Counted from the stretch's first letter, positions 38,162 to 48,342 are shown. The stretch: 64,000 nt of DNA from an uncultured Bacteroides sp. (GCA_947646015.1 CANSEY010000019.1:1-64000), one strand, 5' to 3'. Numbers and translations are program-made. The notes: generated by a model from the letters alone, not told the origin.

Positions 38162-39385
38162 ATGACTTTAGTAGACAGATTTTTGAAGTATGTGAGCTTT
38201 GATACACAGTCGGATGAATCAACAGGGCTTACTCCCAGTACTCCGAAACAGATGGTATTCGCTGAATATCTGAAGACTGAACTGGAATCTTTGGGGTTGG
38301 AAGATATTACTTTGGATGAACATGGCTATCTTTTTGCCACGCTTCCTGCTAATATAGATAAAAAAGTACCCACTATCGGGTTTATCGCTCATATGGATAC
38401 AAGTCCCGATATGACAGGAAAAGATGTAACTCCACGTATTGTAAAAGGCTACGATGGGACGGATATAGTGCTTTGTGCCGAAGAAAATATCATTCTTTCT
38501 CCTGCACAATTTCCGGAACTGCTCGATCATAAAGGAGAGGATTTGATTGTAACAAACGGCAAGACGCTGCTTGGTGCGGATGATAAAGCGGGAATTGCCG
38601 AGATCGTATCAGCAATCGTTTATCTGAAAGAACATCCCGAAATCAAACATGGAAAGATTCGTATCGGTTTCAATCCGGATGAGGAAATCGGTGAAGGTGC
38701 GCATAAGTTCGATGTCGGGAAGTTTGGCTGCGAATGGGCGTATACGATGGATGGTGGTGAAGTAGGGGAACTGGAGTTTGAAAATTTCAATGCTGCCGCT
38801 GCAAAGATTACTTTTAAAGGACGTAATGTACACCCCGGATATGCAAAGAATAAGATGATAAACTCGATTCGTGTCGCTAATCAGTTTATCGCAATGTTGC
38901 CATCGATGGAAACACCGGAGCAGACTGAAGGGTATGAAGGATTCTATCATCTGATCAGTATTCAGGGAGATGTGGAGCAAAGTACAGTGTCTTATATCAT
39001 TCGCGACCATGACCGTGCCAAGTTTGAGAAACGCAAGGAAGAAATAAAACGTCTGGTTGCGGAGATCAACACCGAATATGGAGAAGGTACGGCGACACTA
39101 GAGTTACGTGACCAATACTATAATATGCGTGAGAAAATAGAACCGGTGATGCATATCATCGACACAGCTTTTGCAGCCATGGAGGCGGTAGGAGTGAAGC
39201 CGAATGTGAAGCCGATTCGTGGCGGTACGGATGGAGCGCAGCTATCATTCAAAGGTTTACCCTGCCCGAATATTTTTGCCGGCGGTCTTAATTTCCACGG
39301 ACGTTATGAGTTTGTTCCTATTCAGAATATGGAGAAGGCAATGAACGTCATTGTGAAGATTGCCGAACTAGTAGCTTCTAAGTGA
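38162..39385 (+). CDS. pepT: Peptidase T (aminotripeptidase)
   Basis: A 407-residue cytoplasmic M20-family zinc peptidase that removes the N-terminal residue from tripeptides. It has [11 protein letters not shown] (zinc ligand His, catalytic Asp), [24 protein letters not shown] (general base Glu), a dimerization domain, and a final zinc ligand in [13 protein letters not shown] use the ATG at 38162 ([19 protein letters not shown]) since the longer frame would cross the terminator. Confidence 0.96.
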   Translation: MTLVDRFLKYVSFDTQSDESTGLTPSTPKQMVFAEYLKTELESLGLEDITLDEHGYLFATLPANIDKKVPTIGFIAHMDTSPDMTGKDVTPRIVKGYDGTDIVLCAEENIILSPAQFPELLDHKGEDLIVTNGKTLLGADDKAGIAEIVSAIVYLKEHPEIKHGKIRIGFNPDEEIGEGAHKFDVGKFGCEWAYTMDGGEVGELEFENFNAAAAKITFKGRNVHPGYAKNKMINSIRVANQFIAMLPSMETPEQTEGYEGFYHLISIQGDVEQSTVSYIIRDHDRAKFEKRKEEIKRLVAEINTEYGEGTATLELRDQYYNMREKIEPVMHIIDTAFAAMEAVGVKPNVKPIRGGTDGAQLSFKGLPCPNIFAGGLNFHGRYEFVPIQNMEKAMNVIVKIAELVASK

Positions 39386-39434
39386 TTACATTCCACGAAT
39401 ATCAATTTATTACTTAAAACTTAATACACAAAAA

Positions 39435-40520
39435 ATGAAAACCACTCCGTTTACAGAGAAACACATTGCATTAGGTGCTAAAATGCACGAATTTGCAGGC
39501 TATAATATGCCTATCGAGTACTCTGGAATTATTGATGAACATCTGACTGTTTGTAATGCAGTCGGGGTATTTGATGTATCCCATATGGGAGAATTCTGGG
39601 TGAAAGGGCCGCAAGCGTTAGCCTTTCTTCAGAAGGTGACTTCCAATAATGTGGCGGCACTTGTTCCCGGTAAGATACAATATACCTGCTTCCCTAATGA
39701 AGAAGGGGGAATTGTAGATGACTTGCTGGTATATTGCTATGAGCCGGAAAAATATCTGCTGGTAGTGAATGCGGCCAATATAGAAAAGGATTGGGACTGG
39801 TGTGTTTCTCATAATACGGAGGGGGCGGAACTGGAGAATTCTTCCGATAATATGGCGCAGCTTGCTGTTCAGGGTCCGAAGGCTATTCTTGCTTTGCAGA
39901 AGTTGACGGATATCGATCTGTCGGCTATTCCTTATTATACATTTACCGTTGGCCGGTTTGCGGGAAAAGAGAATGTGATTATCTCCAATACCGGATACAC
40001 CGGTGCCGGAGGTTTTGAACTTTATTTCTATCCGGATGCTGCCGAGGCGGTATGGAAAGCTGTATTTGAGGCGGGGGAAGAATTCGGTATCAAGCCGGTA
40101 GGGCTGGGTGCCCGTGATACGCTTCGTCTGGAAATGGGATTTTGCCTTTATGGCAATGATCTGGATGATAAGACTTCACCGATCGAAGCTGGATTGGGAT
40201 GGATCACTAAGTTTGTGGAAGGTAAGGAGTTCATTAACCGTCCGATGCTGGAAAAGCAGAAGGCAGAAGGAACTACCCGTAAACTGGTTGGTTTTGAAAT
40301 GATTGACCGCGGCATTCCTCGTCACGGCTATGAACTCGTGAATGGGGAAGGGGAAGGTATAGGCGTGGTGACTTCCGGAACAATGTCTCCCACTCGCAAG
40401 ATTGGTATTGGTATGGGATATGTGAAACCGGAATATGCCAAAGTTGGCACGGAAATCTGTATTGATATGCGTGGACGTAAATTGAAGGCAATAGTGGTGA
40501 AGCCACCTTTTAGAAAATAA
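39435..40520 (+). CDS. gcvT: Glycine cleavage system T protein (aminomethyltransferase)
   Basis: A 361-residue cytoplasmic enzyme that moves the methylene group from the aminomethyl-lipoyl H protein to tetrahydrofolate and releases ammonia. It shows [23 protein letters not shown] and [12 protein letters not shown] with the tetrahydrofolate-binding residues. It is 49 bp after pepT, probably co-transcribed. The other gcv genes are not in the window, and there is no room for a glycine riboswitch. Confidence 0.96.
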   Translation: MKTTPFTEKHIALGAKMHEFAGYNMPIEYSGIIDEHLTVCNAVGVFDVSHMGEFWVKGPQALAFLQKVTSNNVAALVPGKIQYTCFPNEEGGIVDDLLVYCYEPEKYLLVVNAANIEKDWDWCVSHNTEGAELENSSDNMAQLAVQGPKAILALQKLTDIDLSAIPYYTFTVGRFAGKENVIISNTGYTGAGGFELYFYPDAAEAVWKAVFEAGEEFGIKPVGLGARDTLRLEMGFCLYGNDLDDKTSPIEAGLGWITKFVEGKEFINRPMLEKQKAEGTTRKLVGFEMIDRGIPRHGYELVNGEGEGIGVVTSGTMSPTRKIGIGMGYVKPEYAKVGTEICIDMRGRKLKAIVVKPPFRK

Positions 40521-40540
40521 ATCTTGAGTTTATAGAATTT

Positions 40541-40577
40541 TTAGCCCCGGATAGGTTTTGATACTATCCGGGGCTAA
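40541..40577. terminator. Strong hairpin after gcvT
   Basis: A perfect 14-bp stem (TTAGCCCCGGATAG with CTATCCGGGGCTAA, 40541-40554 and 40564-40577) follows gcvT by 20 bp. The T-run is weak, so termination is likely but not certain. Confidence 0.65.
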
Positions 40578-40642
40578 ATCATTTTATGATGGTTGATGTG
40601 AAACATATCCGTGAATCTGTTGTTTATACGATAGATTTATTT

Positions 40643-40650
40643 TAATTTTG
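40643..40650 (+). promoter_or_regulatory. Bacteroides -7 box for the antiporter gene
   Basis: TAATTTTG fits TAnnTTTG, 20 bp before the start. Confidence 0.55.
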
Positions 40651-40670
40651 TCACCAAATACGATGAAACA

Positions 40671-42944
40671 ATGTCTCAATTACCTACACTCATTGCCGAT
40701 CTTGCGCTGATATTGATCTGTGCCGGCGTCATGACTTTGTTGTTTAAGAAGTTAAAGCAACCTTTGGTGTTGGGATATGTGGTTGCCGGTTTTCTGGCAA
40801 GTCCGCACATGCCTTATACACCATCAGTAATGGATACCGCCAACATTAAGACATGGGCGGATATTGGCGTTATCTTCTTGTTGTTTGCTCTTGGTCTGGA
40901 GTTCAGTTTTAAGAAAATCGTAAAAGTCGGAGGTTCTGCTATCATCGCTGCCTGCACCATCATCTTTTGTATGATATTGCTGGGGATAGGTGTCGGTATG
41001 GGATTCGGCTGGCATCGGATGGACAGCCTGTTTCTAGGTGGTATGATTGCGATGTCTTCTACTACTATTATTTATAAGGCGTTCGATGACTTGGGACTGA
41101 GGAAGAAGCAGTTCACCGGGCTTGTACTGAGTATTCTGATTCTGGAGGATATACTGGCTATTGTATTGATGGTGATGCTTTCTACGATGGCGGTAAGCCA
41201 TAACTTTGAAGGCACCGAGATGCTGGAGAGTATTGGTAAACTGCTGTTCTTTCTTATTTTGTGGTTTGTAGTAGGCATCTATCTGATTCCGGAGTTTTTG
41301 AAGCGTTGCAGGAAACTGATGGGAGAGGAAACTCTGCTTATCGTATCATTGGCACTGTGTTTCGGTATGGTAGTGATGGCAGCCAATACAGGGTTCTCTG
41401 CTGCATTCGGTGCGTTTATCATGGGGTCTATTCTGGCAGAAACAATCGAAGCGGAATCTATTGACCGGTTGGTGAAGCCGGTGAAAGATCTTTTTGGCGC
41501 AATTTTCTTTGTATCGGTGGGGATGATGGTCGATCCTGCAATGATTATTGAATATGCAATACCTATCATTGTAATTACGATCGCAGTTATTTTGGGGCAG
41601 GCTACCTTCGGAACATTCGGCGTGATTCTTTCCGGCAAACCCTTGAAGACGGCTATGCAGTGCGGTTTCAGTTTGACTCAGATTGGTGAATTCGCATTTA
41701 TTATAGCTTCATTGGGTGTATCTCTGCACGTGACGAGCGATTTCTTATATCCGATAGTGGTAGCAGTTTCTGTGATAACCACTTTCCTGACTCCTTATAT
41801 GATTCGTCTGGCTGAACCGGCTTCTTCTTTTGTGGATGCTCATTTACCCGCTTCCTGGAGAAAGTTCTTAATGCGTTATTCTTCGGGCTCGCAAACAGTA
41901 CTTAATCATGAGAATTTGTGGAAGAAGCTGTTGCTGGCAATGGTACGCATAACTGTGGTATATTCAATTGTCAGTATATCCATTATTGCACTGTCTTTCC
42001 GTTTTGTCGTCCCATTCTTTAAGGAGAACCTGCCTCATTTCTGGGCGTCATTATTGGGGGCTGTTTTTATTATCCTTTGCATTTCGCCTTTCCTGCGTGC
42101 TATCATGGTGAAGAAAAACCATTCGGTGGAATTTATGACCCTGTGGCATGATAACCGTGCCAATCGTGCACCATTGGTGTCTACTATTGTCATACGTATT
42201 ATGATTGCGGCGTTATTTGTCATTTTTGTGATATCGGGATTGTTTAAGGCATCTATTGGATTGATTATTGGAGTGGCTGTGCTTGCAGTCTTGTTGATGG
42301 TATGGTCGCGTCGTTTGAAAAAGCAATCTATATTGATAGAACGGCGTTTCTTTCAAAATCTGCGTTCCAGAGAGGTGCGTGCAGAATATTTGGGAGAGAA
42401 GAAACCCGAATATGCCGGACGTCTGTTATCTCATGATCTGCATTTGGCGGATTTGGAGATTCCGGGGGAATCCACTTGGGCGGGAAAAACGTTGATGGAA
42501 CTAAATTTGGGAAAGAAATATGGCATTCATATCGCTTCTATCTTGCGGGGGAAGAGAAGGATTAATATTCCCGGTGGCTCGGTGCGTCTTTTTCCTATGG
42601 ACAAGATACAGGTAATAGGAACGGACGAACAATTGAATGTATTTAGCAGTGCCATGCAAAGTGGTGCGAAGATAGACTGGGAGATGTATGAGAAGGGAGA
42701 GATGACTTTGAAGCAGTTCATTATTGATGCAGACTCCGTTTTTCTGGGTAAAACAATCCGTGAATCGGGTATACGGGATAAGTATCATTGTATGATAGCC
42801 GGTGTGGAACGGGAAGATGGCACTCTGATGGTGCCGGATGTAAATGCACCGTTCGAAGAGGGGGATGTAGTGTGGGTTGTTGGTGAAAAAGAGAACGTGT
42901 ACCAATTAGTCGATCAAAAAAACGAAAAAATACAGGTGAAATAA
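40671..42944 (+). CDS. KefB-type cation:proton antiporter (CPA2) with TrkA-C domains
   Basis: A 757-residue inner-membrane protein. About twelve transmembrane segments at residues 1-385 form the Na+/H+ exchanger fold (LGYVVAGFLASPHMPY; GFSAAFGAFIMGSILAET). Extra hydrophobic segments follow at about 420-560, a part not found in KefB. The C terminus has two TrkA-C/RCK-C-like domains (about 590-665 and 680-755; LNLGKKYGIHIASILRGKRR, GDVVWVVGEKENVY). No NAD-binding RCK-N domain is present. It probably exchanges K+ or Na+ for H+, gated by a ligand at the TrkA-C domains. Confidence 0.9.
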   Translation: MSQLPTLIADLALILICAGVMTLLFKKLKQPLVLGYVVAGFLASPHMPYTPSVMDTANIKTWADIGVIFLLFALGLEFSFKKIVKVGGSAIIAACTIIFCMILLGIGVGMGFGWHRMDSLFLGGMIAMSSTTIIYKAFDDLGLRKKQFTGLVLSILILEDILAIVLMVMLSTMAVSHNFEGTEMLESIGKLLFFLILWFVVGIYLIPEFLKRCRKLMGEETLLIVSLALCFGMVVMAANTGFSAAFGAFIMGSILAETIEAESIDRLVKPVKDLFGAIFFVSVGMMVDPAMIIEYAIPIIVITIAVILGQATFGTFGVILSGKPLKTAMQCGFSLTQIGEFAFIIASLGVSLHVTSDFLYPIVVAVSVITTFLTPYMIRLAEPASSFVDAHLPASWRKFLMRYSSGSQTVLNHENLWKKLLLAMVRITVVYSIVSISIIALSFRFVVPFFKENLPHFWASLLGAVFIILCISPFLRAIMVKKNHSVEFMTLWHDNRANRAPLVSTIVIRIMIAALFVIFVISGLFKASIGLIIGVAVLAVLLMVWSRRLKKQSILIERRFFQNLRSREVRAEYLGEKKPEYAGRLLSHDLHLADLEIPGESTWAGKTLMELNLGKKYGIHIASILRGKRRINIPGGSVRLFPMDKIQVIGTDEQLNVFSSAMQSGAKIDWEMYEKGEMTLKQFIIDADSVFLGKTIRESGIRDKYHCMIAGVEREDGTLMVPDVNAPFEEGDVVWVVGEKENVYQLVDQKNEKIQVK

Positions 42945-42956
42945 AAGCAGAACGAC

Positions 42957-42964
42957 TATTTTTG
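42957..42964 (+). promoter_or_regulatory. Bacteroides -7 box for the HIT gene
   Basis: TATTTTTG fits TAnnTTTG, 29 bp before the ATG at 42994. Confidence 0.5.
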
Positions 42965-42993
42965 CTTTGTCAAAACATAAAAATAAGAATATC

Positions 42994-43419
42994 ATGAAGA
43001 GTGATCCAAAAGAATGTCTGTATTGCCAGAACAATGAAACGTTGCATAATCTGATGATTGAGGTTGCGCAGCTTAGTGTATCACGTGTGTTTTTGTTTAA
43101 AGAGCAAACTTATCGGGGGCGTTGCCTCGTTGCTTACAAGGATCACGTAAATGATTTGAACGAATTGAGCGATGAAGACCGTAATGCATTTATGGCTGAT
43201 GTGGCACGTGTTACCCGTGCAATGCAGAAAGCTTTCCAGCCGGAAAAGATCAACTATGGTGCTTACTCAGATAAATTATCTCATTTGCATTTCCATCTGG
43301 CTCCGAAATATGTAGACGGACCTGATTATGGCGGTGTATTTCAGATGAATCCGGGAAAAGTTTATTTGACCGATGCTGAATATCAGGAGCTAATTGATGC
43401 TGTGAAAGCAAATCTGTAA
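42994..43419 (+). CDS. HIT-family nucleotide-binding protein
   Basis: A 141-residue cytoplasmic protein of the histidine-triad family with the triad HLHFHLAP near residue 107 and an N-terminal CxxC pair (CLYCQ) that may bind zinc. HIT enzymes hydrolyse nucleotide conjugates. I start at 42994 (MKSDPKECLYC) because the promoter box lies just before the longer frame's ATG at 42967. Confidence 0.9.
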   Translation: MKSDPKECLYCQNNETLHNLMIEVAQLSVSRVFLFKEQTYRGRCLVAYKDHVNDLNELSDEDRNAFMADVARVTRAMQKAFQPEKINYGAYSDKLSHLHFHLAPKYVDGPDYGGVFQMNPGKVYLTDAEYQELIDAVKANL

Positions 43420-43440
43420 TCAACAGTTGGTAAAATAATA

Positions 43441-43487
43441 AACGGTGAATAAACTTGTAACTTCATGCTATAAGTTTATTCACCGTT
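43441..43487. terminator. Bidirectional terminator
   Basis: A perfect 16-bp stem (AACGGTGAATAAACTT with AAGTTTATTCACCGTT, 43441-43456 and 43472-43487) stands between the convergent HIT and Hsp15 genes. Confidence 0.75.
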
Positions 43488-43493
43488 CATTAT

Positions 43494-43916
43494 TTACTTA
43501 TCTTCGTCGAAATCAAAGTCGAAATCAAAATCATCCATAAATTCCGGAGCTGTGAATTCCTCCAGACTTCTGCGGTCTTTTTTGGTTGGACGTCCGGTTC
43601 CCCGTGCGCGATCAATGAATCCGCTGATTTTACTCATTTCCAATAGTTCGTATTGGTCGGGAGTGGTAACGTTTTCCATTACATCGGGTACAAGCTTTGC
43701 GCCTACTCGCTTCTCAATAGCTTGCAACACTTTGAATGAATAGGTAATAGGCGGCTTCTTAACTTGAACTACATCACCCGGCTTTATCATGCGAGATGCC
43801 TTTACGTATGCTCCGTTGATAGTGACACGGTTCATCTTGCAGGCTTCGGCGGCAATTGTGCGTGTCTTGAAAATACGAACAGCCCACATCCATTTATCTA
43901 TTCTTGCTTCTGCCAT
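43494..43916 (-). CDS. hslR: S4-domain RNA-binding protein Hsp15
   Basis: A 140-residue protein whose first 65 residues form an S4 RNA-binding domain (RIDKWMWAVRIFKTRTIAAE, GAYVKASRMIKPGDVV). Hsp15 binds stalled 50S subunits that carry peptidyl-tRNA. The C terminus is basic and then strongly acidic with an FD-repeat (DDFDFDFDFDEDK). Pth, the next gene in the same direction, releases such peptidyl-tRNA, so the neighbourhood makes sense. Confidence 0.9.
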   Translation of the reverse strand: MAEARIDKWMWAVRIFKTRTIAAEACKMNRVTINGAYVKASRMIKPGDVVQVKKPPITYSFKVLQAIEKRVGAKLVPDVMENVTTPDQYELLEMSKISGFIDRARGTGRPTKKDRRSLEEFTAPEFMDDFDFDFDFDEDK

Positions 43917-44017
43917 ATATTGATAATTTATTAATTAACAGTGTACCATGTGTCATGGTGGAGTACTTAATGACCGTTTGCATATATACGCTGTGAAATA
44001 GTCAATTGTACATACTC

Positions 44018-44587
44018 CTATTTCTTATTGAACTGGTTCATGGTAATATCAATACCTGCCAGACAGAAACTTTTAATGATTTCTCCGGCTGTTTCCAGTC
44101 TTTCATCCATTGTCTTGCGATCTTCGTCAGTAAAGTGTCCGAGTACATAATCAATCTGTCCGCCTTTGGGGAAGTCATTTCCGATACCAAAGCGTAAACG
44201 GGCATAGTTCTGAGTTCCTAAAATGGCTGCTATGTGCTTCAGACCATTATGTCCGGCATCACTTCCTTTTCCTTTCAGACGCAGAGTGCCGAAGGGGAGA
44301 GCCAGATCGTCTACTACTATTAACACATTTTCCAAAGGGATGTTTTCTTTTTGCATCCAGTAGCGAACGGCCAGTCCGCTCAGGTTCATGAAAGTTGACG
44401 GTTTGAGCAGGATTAACTGGCGTCCTTTGATCGAAAAACTAGTGGTAAATCCGTAGCGTCCGTCAATAAAGGGAGGAGCATTGTTGATTCTTGCCAATGC
44501 CTCTACTGTCATGAAACCAATATTATGCCGGGTTTCATGATATTCGGGTCCAATGTTTCCTAGTCCGACAATTAGATATTTAATCAT
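44018..44587 (-). CDS. pth: Peptidyl-tRNA hydrolase
   Basis: A 189-residue cytoplasmic enzyme that cleaves peptidyl-tRNA dropped by stalled ribosomes. It has [18 protein letters not shown] with the catalytic His, the substrate-binding Asn in [10 protein letters not shown], and [17 protein letters not shown]. It follows rplY and precedes hslR on the same strand; the long repeat hairpin at 44624-44705 lies upstream of it. Confidence 0.96.
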
Positions 44588-44623
44588 TGTTTTTTCGTAA
44601 AAAACAGTTCGTGAATATAAAAA

Positions 44624-44705
44624 GAGAAACGCAAATTAACGCAAACTAATGCAGACTGAACATCTGCTTTAATCTGCATTAATCTGCGTTTTGCTATATC
44701 TCTTT
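44624..44705. repeat. Inverted pair of triple 10-bp repeats
   Basis: The left side has ACGCAAATTA, ACGCAAACTA and ATGCAGACTG in a row (44629-44658). The right side has TCTGC three times at 10-bp spacing (44663, 44673, 44683), ending in GTTTT. The sides pair into one long imperfect hairpin between rplY and pth. It may end rplY transcription, but the 10-bp repeat structure is unusual. Confidence 0.7.
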
Positions 44706-44722
44706 ACAGGGATAATCTCAAA

Positions 44723-45313
44723 TTACTTTCCAGCGGCTGCTGCTGCACCTCTTGCTGCACGAGTCAACTTAACAGCACATACAACGGCTTCTTTAGCACT
44801 GATCAGTTCAAGACCTTCGAAGCTCAGTTCGCCAACTTTAACAGTCTTACCCAATCCCAGGTGAGAAACGTTAACAGTCAGTTTTTCAGGAATTACATTG
44901 TACAGAGCTTTCACTTTGATCTTACGCATCTGCAATGCAAGCTTACCACCGGCTTTCACACCTTCTGCAAGACCTTCCAACTGTACCGGAACTTCCATAA
45001 CGATAGGTTTAGCTTCGTCAATCTGATAGAAGTCAACATGAAGAATGTTGTCTTTTACCGGGTGGAATTGAATATCTTTCAGGATAGCGTTTACTTTTTT
45101 GCCATCGATATCCAGATCTACTACGTAAATGTGCGGAGTATAAACCAAGTTACGAAGACCTTCGTTAGTCACTGTAAAGTGAACAACTTCACCAGCTCCG
45201 TAAAGTACACAAGGCACACCACCGTTCTTACGAATTTCTTTTAAAGCTCTTGCTTGTTCCGAAGAGCGTTCTGCAATAGTTCTTGCAGTTCCTTTTACTT
45301 CAATTGATTTCAT
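44723..45313 (-). CDS. rplY: 50S ribosomal protein L25 (long CTC form)
   Basis: A 196-residue protein. The N-terminal L25 domain (about 1-90) binds 5S rRNA, and the C-terminal TL5/CTC beta domain extends to about 180. A short Ala-rich tail ends it (RAARGAAAAAGK). It belongs to the general-stress CTC form, not the short E. coli L25. It is upstream of pth, a common gene pair in bacteria. Confidence 0.95.
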   Translation of the reverse strand: MKSIEVKGTARTIAERSSEQARALKEIRKNGGVPCVLYGAGEVVHFTVTNEGLRNLVYTPHIYVVDLDIDGKKVNAILKDIQFHPVKDNILHVDFYQIDEAKPIVMEVPVQLEGLAEGVKAGGKLALQMRKIKVKALYNVIPEKLTVNVSHLGLGKTVKVGELSFEGLELISAKEAVVCAVKLTRAARGAAAAAGK

Positions 45314-45407
45314 TTCTTAAAAAATTGTGTTACTCTAAATTAAGTTATTTTGCTTAATTCACCATTACACGATGTGGATTATCACATGATGTTGCAAAAA
45401 AGCGGTG

Positions 45408-45415
45408 CAAAAGTA
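45408..45415 (-). promoter_or_regulatory. Bacteroides -7 box for rplY
   Basis: TACTTTTG on the minus strand fits TAnnTTTG, about 95 bp before rplY, leaving a leader of roughly 85 nt with no clear gene. Confidence 0.5.
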
Positions 45416-45449
45416 CTGTTTTTTTTTGAAATATCAAAGAGTTACCTCT

Positions 45450-45854
45450 TTAAAAGTCAATATCAATCTTAATTTCGTTTTCCAGCTTGTCCTCTTGTGC
45501 TTGTTCGGCAAGAGCTTCCTGTTCTCTTTTTATATCAGCTTCTTCGTTCAGGCGGCTGATGTAATCGTTCATGTCACTGTGGTTAATAAAACTGATGGCT
45601 TCTGTCAATCCTGCCATAAATTTCTGAAAATCCTCCTTATATAAGAAGATTTTATGCTTTTCGAAGCTAACCTGAGAGTCATCTCCTTCTCCCATCACCA
45701 CTTTCTTACTCTCCGTAATAGCTAAAAACATTTCATCTTTACGGTTCTTCTTCACATCGAGGTAATAGATGCGTTTACCTGCTTTGATGGACTTGGAGAA
45801 AACGATCTCCTTATCATTCATGTCTGCGTTCATTTTCTTTTTAAAATCTTCCAT
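45450..45854 (-). CDS. DUF3276 PUR-alpha-like nucleic-acid-binding protein
   Basis: A 134-residue protein from the ATG at 45854 (MEDFKKKMNADMNDKEIVFS). The central part (about 18-105) matches the PUR-alpha-like fold of DUF3276, with SKSIKAGKRIYYLDVKKNRK and FLYKEDFQKFMAGL. A charged helical tail follows. PUR proteins bind single-stranded DNA or RNA. The earlier ATG at 45884 adds ten residues with no family match. It is divergent from nusB. Confidence 0.85.
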   Translation of the reverse strand: MEDFKKKMNADMNDKEIVFSKSIKAGKRIYYLDVKKNRKDEMFLAITESKKVVMGEGDDSQVSFEKHKIFLYKEDFQKFMAGLTEAISFINHSDMNDYISRLNEEADIKREQEALAEQAQEDKLENEIKIDIDF

Positions 45855-45983
45855 ATCATTGGGTCCGTTAATAATCGGCCTCAAAATTGGATATTTTTTT
45901 TAAACTGTCAAAAGAAAAAGCGCAGAGAATCAAATACTGCATTAAAAAATGTGATTTATTTGTGGAAACTCATTAAAAATATC

Positions 45984-45991
45984 TACTTTTG
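45984..45991 (+). promoter_or_regulatory. Bacteroides -7 box for nusB
   Basis: TACTTTTG fits TAnnTTTG, 31 bp before the nusB start. Confidence 0.6.
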
Positions 45992-46022
45992 CAGTTCGAT
46001 AATAACAGTATTAATTTGAATT

Positions 46023-46949
46023 ATGATCAACAGAGTTCTTATTCGTCTTAAGATTATACAAATAGTGTATGCCTATTACCAAAATGGCAGCAAAAATCTA
46101 GACTCAGCGGAGAAAGAGTTATTCTTCAGCCTTTCAAAGGCGTATGACCTTTATAATTATTTGTTAATGCTGATGATGGCATTAACAGAGTATGCACAAA
46201 AACGCATTGATGCGGCAAAAGCAAAACTGGCTCCTACTAAAGAAGAGTTGTATCCCAACACAAAGTTTGTGGATAATAAGTTTGTTGCACAGTTGGAGGT
46301 GAACAAGCAACTGACCGAGTTTATATCTAATCAGAAGCGAACTTGGGCAAATGATCAGGATTTCGTCAAAGAGCTTTATGAGAAAATAGTAGAAAGCGAT
46401 ATTTATAAAGATTATATGGCTTCCGGTGACAATTCATATGAAGCTGACCGCGAATTGTGGAGAAAACTCTATAAAACATATATCTTTAATAATGATTCTC
46501 TTGATCAGGTGCTGGAAGACCAGAGTCTGTATTGGAATGACGATAAAGAGATTGTAGATACCTTTGTCTTGAAAACGATTAAGCGTTTTGAAGAAAAGAA
46601 CGGAGCAAATCAGGAATTACTTCCCGAATTCAAGGATGACGAAGATCAGGAATTTGCACGCCGCTTGTTCCGTCGTACAATTCTGAATGCTGACTATTAC
46701 CGTCATCTTGTGAGCGAGAATACGAAAAACTGGGATTTGGATCGTATCGCATTTATGGATATTATCATTATGCAGACTGCTTTAGCCGAAATTTTAAGTT
46801 TCCCGAACATTCCGGTAAGTGTTTCGTTAAATGAATATGTAGAAATTGCGAAGTTGTATAGCACTGCCAAGAGCGGTAGCTTTATCAACGGAACGCTGGA
46901 TGGAATAGTTAATCAATTGAAAAAAGAAGGTAAGTTGACTAAAAACTGA
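46023..46949 (+). CDS. nusB: Transcription antitermination protein NusB (long form)
   Basis: A 308-residue protein, twice the length of E. coli NusB, as is usual in Bacteroidetes. The NusB fold lies in the C-terminal 150 residues (FARRLFRRTILNADYYRHLV, WDLDRIAFMDIIIMQTALAE, SVSLNEYVEIAKLYSTAKSGSF). The N-terminal half is helical and lineage-specific. NusB with S10 helps RNA polymerase through rRNA operons. It starts an operon with yajC, ybbR and coaE. Confidence 0.95.
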   Translation: MINRVLIRLKIIQIVYAYYQNGSKNLDSAEKELFFSLSKAYDLYNYLLMLMMALTEYAQKRIDAAKAKLAPTKEELYPNTKFVDNKFVAQLEVNKQLTEFISNQKRTWANDQDFVKELYEKIVESDIYKDYMASGDNSYEADRELWRKLYKTYIFNNDSLDQVLEDQSLYWNDDKEIVDTFVLKTIKRFEEKNGANQELLPEFKDDEDQEFARRLFRRTILNADYYRHLVSENTKNWDLDRIAFMDIIIMQTALAEILSFPNIPVSVSLNEYVEIAKLYSTAKSGSFINGTLDGIVNQLKKEGKLTKN

Positions 46950-46989
46950 TACCTTTGTCCATATAGTAGAAACTAAAACTTGATTATTT

Positions 46990-47307
46990 ATGAACTTATT
47001 GACTGTATTATTGCAAGCTCCCGCAGCGGGAGGTGGAAGTATGATGTGGATCATGCTGATAGCTATGTTTGTTATCATGTATTTCTTTATGATTCGCCCT
47101 CAAAATAAGAAGCAGAAAGAAATTGCTAATTTCCGTAAATCTCTTCAGGTAAACCAGTCGGTAATTACTGCAGGTGGTATCCATGGTACAATCAAAGAGA
47201 TTACTGATGATTATATAGTACTTGAAATCGCTTCTAACGTGAAGATTAAAATAGATAAGAATTCTATTTTTGCTGATGCTTCGGCTGCCGGCAATCAGTC
47301 TAAATAA
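46990..47307 (+). CDS. yajC: Preprotein translocase subunit YajC
   Basis: A 105-residue protein with one transmembrane segment (about 18-37; MMWIMLIAMFVIMYFFMIRP) and a cytoplasmic domain with the typical QNKKQKEIANFRKSLQ and VITAGGIHGTI. It is an accessory part of the SecDF complex. It is 40 bp after nusB. Confidence 0.95.
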   Translation: MNLLTVLLQAPAAGGGSMMWIMLIAMFVIMYFFMIRPQNKKQKEIANFRKSLQVNQSVITAGGIHGTIKEITDDYIVLEIASNVKIKIDKNSIFADASAAGNQSK

Positions 47308-47328
47308 TCTTTAGTAAACAAATACCCT

Positions 47329-48342
47329 ATGCTTGATCGTAGGAAATTAAGATATACATATTTAAGACTATCCAAGAGAATTAAGGATTTCCTGCTTAGT
47401 GATAAAAGCAGGGAGTTCTTAATTTTTTTATTTTTTTTCCTGATAGCCGGTGGATTCTGGTTGATTCAGACTCTTAATAATGACTATGAAGCGGAATTCT
47501 CTATCCCGGTGAGGATGAAGGATGTCCCTAATAATATTGTGCTCACTTCGGAACCTCCTTCCGAACTTCGCGTCCGGGTAAAAGATAAAGGAACAGTGCT
47601 TCTCAATTATATGTTGGGGAAGAGTTTCTTTCCGGTAAATCTGAGTTTCCCTGACTATAAAGGGCAAAATAATCACGTGAAAATCTTTGCCTCTGAGTTT
47701 GAAAAGAAGATACTCAGTCAATTGAATGCTTCTTCTAAGATACTTTCAATAAAACCTGATACGTTAGATTATATCTATTCGACAGGCAAGTCCAAATTAG
47801 TACCCGTTCATTTTCAAGGAAAAGTGACTGCAGGGCTTCAATATTATGTTTCTGATACCATTTGCAGTCCGGATTCCGTATTGGTATATGCTCCGGCCGG
47901 AATTTTGGATACTATAACAACCGCTTATACTCAAGAGGTAAATCTTGAAAATATATCGGATACGATTCGGCAACGGGTTGCCTTGGATAATAAAAAAGGA
48001 GTGAAGTTTGTTCCCGCCTCGGTTGAACTGACTTTCCCTGTTGATATTTATACTGAGAAAACCGTGGAGGTGCCGTTGCGTGGGATTAACTTCCCGGCAG
48101 ATAAAGTGCTCCGTGCTTTTCCATCGAAGGTTCAAATTACTTTTCAAGTGGGTTTAAAGCGTTTTCGTAGCATTAAAGCCAGTGATTTTGTGATTAATGT
48201 TTCTTATGAGGAACTGCTAAAATTAGGATCGGATAAATATACGGTGAAGTTGAAGTCGGCTCCCCGTGGAATCAATCAAATCCGTATTGTACCCGAGCAA
48301 GTTGATTTTCTGATAGAACAAGTTTCTTCCGATGGCTATTAA
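47329..48342 (+). CDS. YbbR-domain membrane-anchored protein
   Basis: A 337-residue protein with a single N-terminal transmembrane segment (about 24-46) and a large outside part made of about three YbbR-like beta repeats (for example [39 protein letters not shown]). In Firmicutes YbbR (CdaR) controls the cyclic-di-AMP synthase CdaA, but no such gene is adjacent here. Its stop overlaps coaE by 11 bp. Confidence 0.85.
   Translation: MLDRRKLRYTYLRLSKRIKDFLLSDKSREFLIFLFFFLIAGGFWLIQTLNNDYEAEFSIPVRMKDVPNNIVLTSEPPSELRVRVKDKGTVLLNYMLGKSFFPVNLSFPDYKGQNNHVKIFASEFEKKILSQLNASSKILSIKPDTLDYIYSTGKSKLVPVHFQGKVTAGLQYYVSDTICSPDSVLVYAPAGILDTITTAYTQEVNLENISDTIRQRVALDNKKGVKFVPASVELTFPVDIYTEKTVEVPLRGINFPADKVLRAFPSKVQITFQVGLKRFRSIKASDFVINVSYEELLKLGSDKYTVKLKSAPRGINQIRIVPEQVDFLIEQVSSDGY

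Noticed and set aside
39386-39434. Glycine riboswitch before gcvT
   Set aside because: Only 49 bp separate pepT and gcvT, too short for the aptamer.
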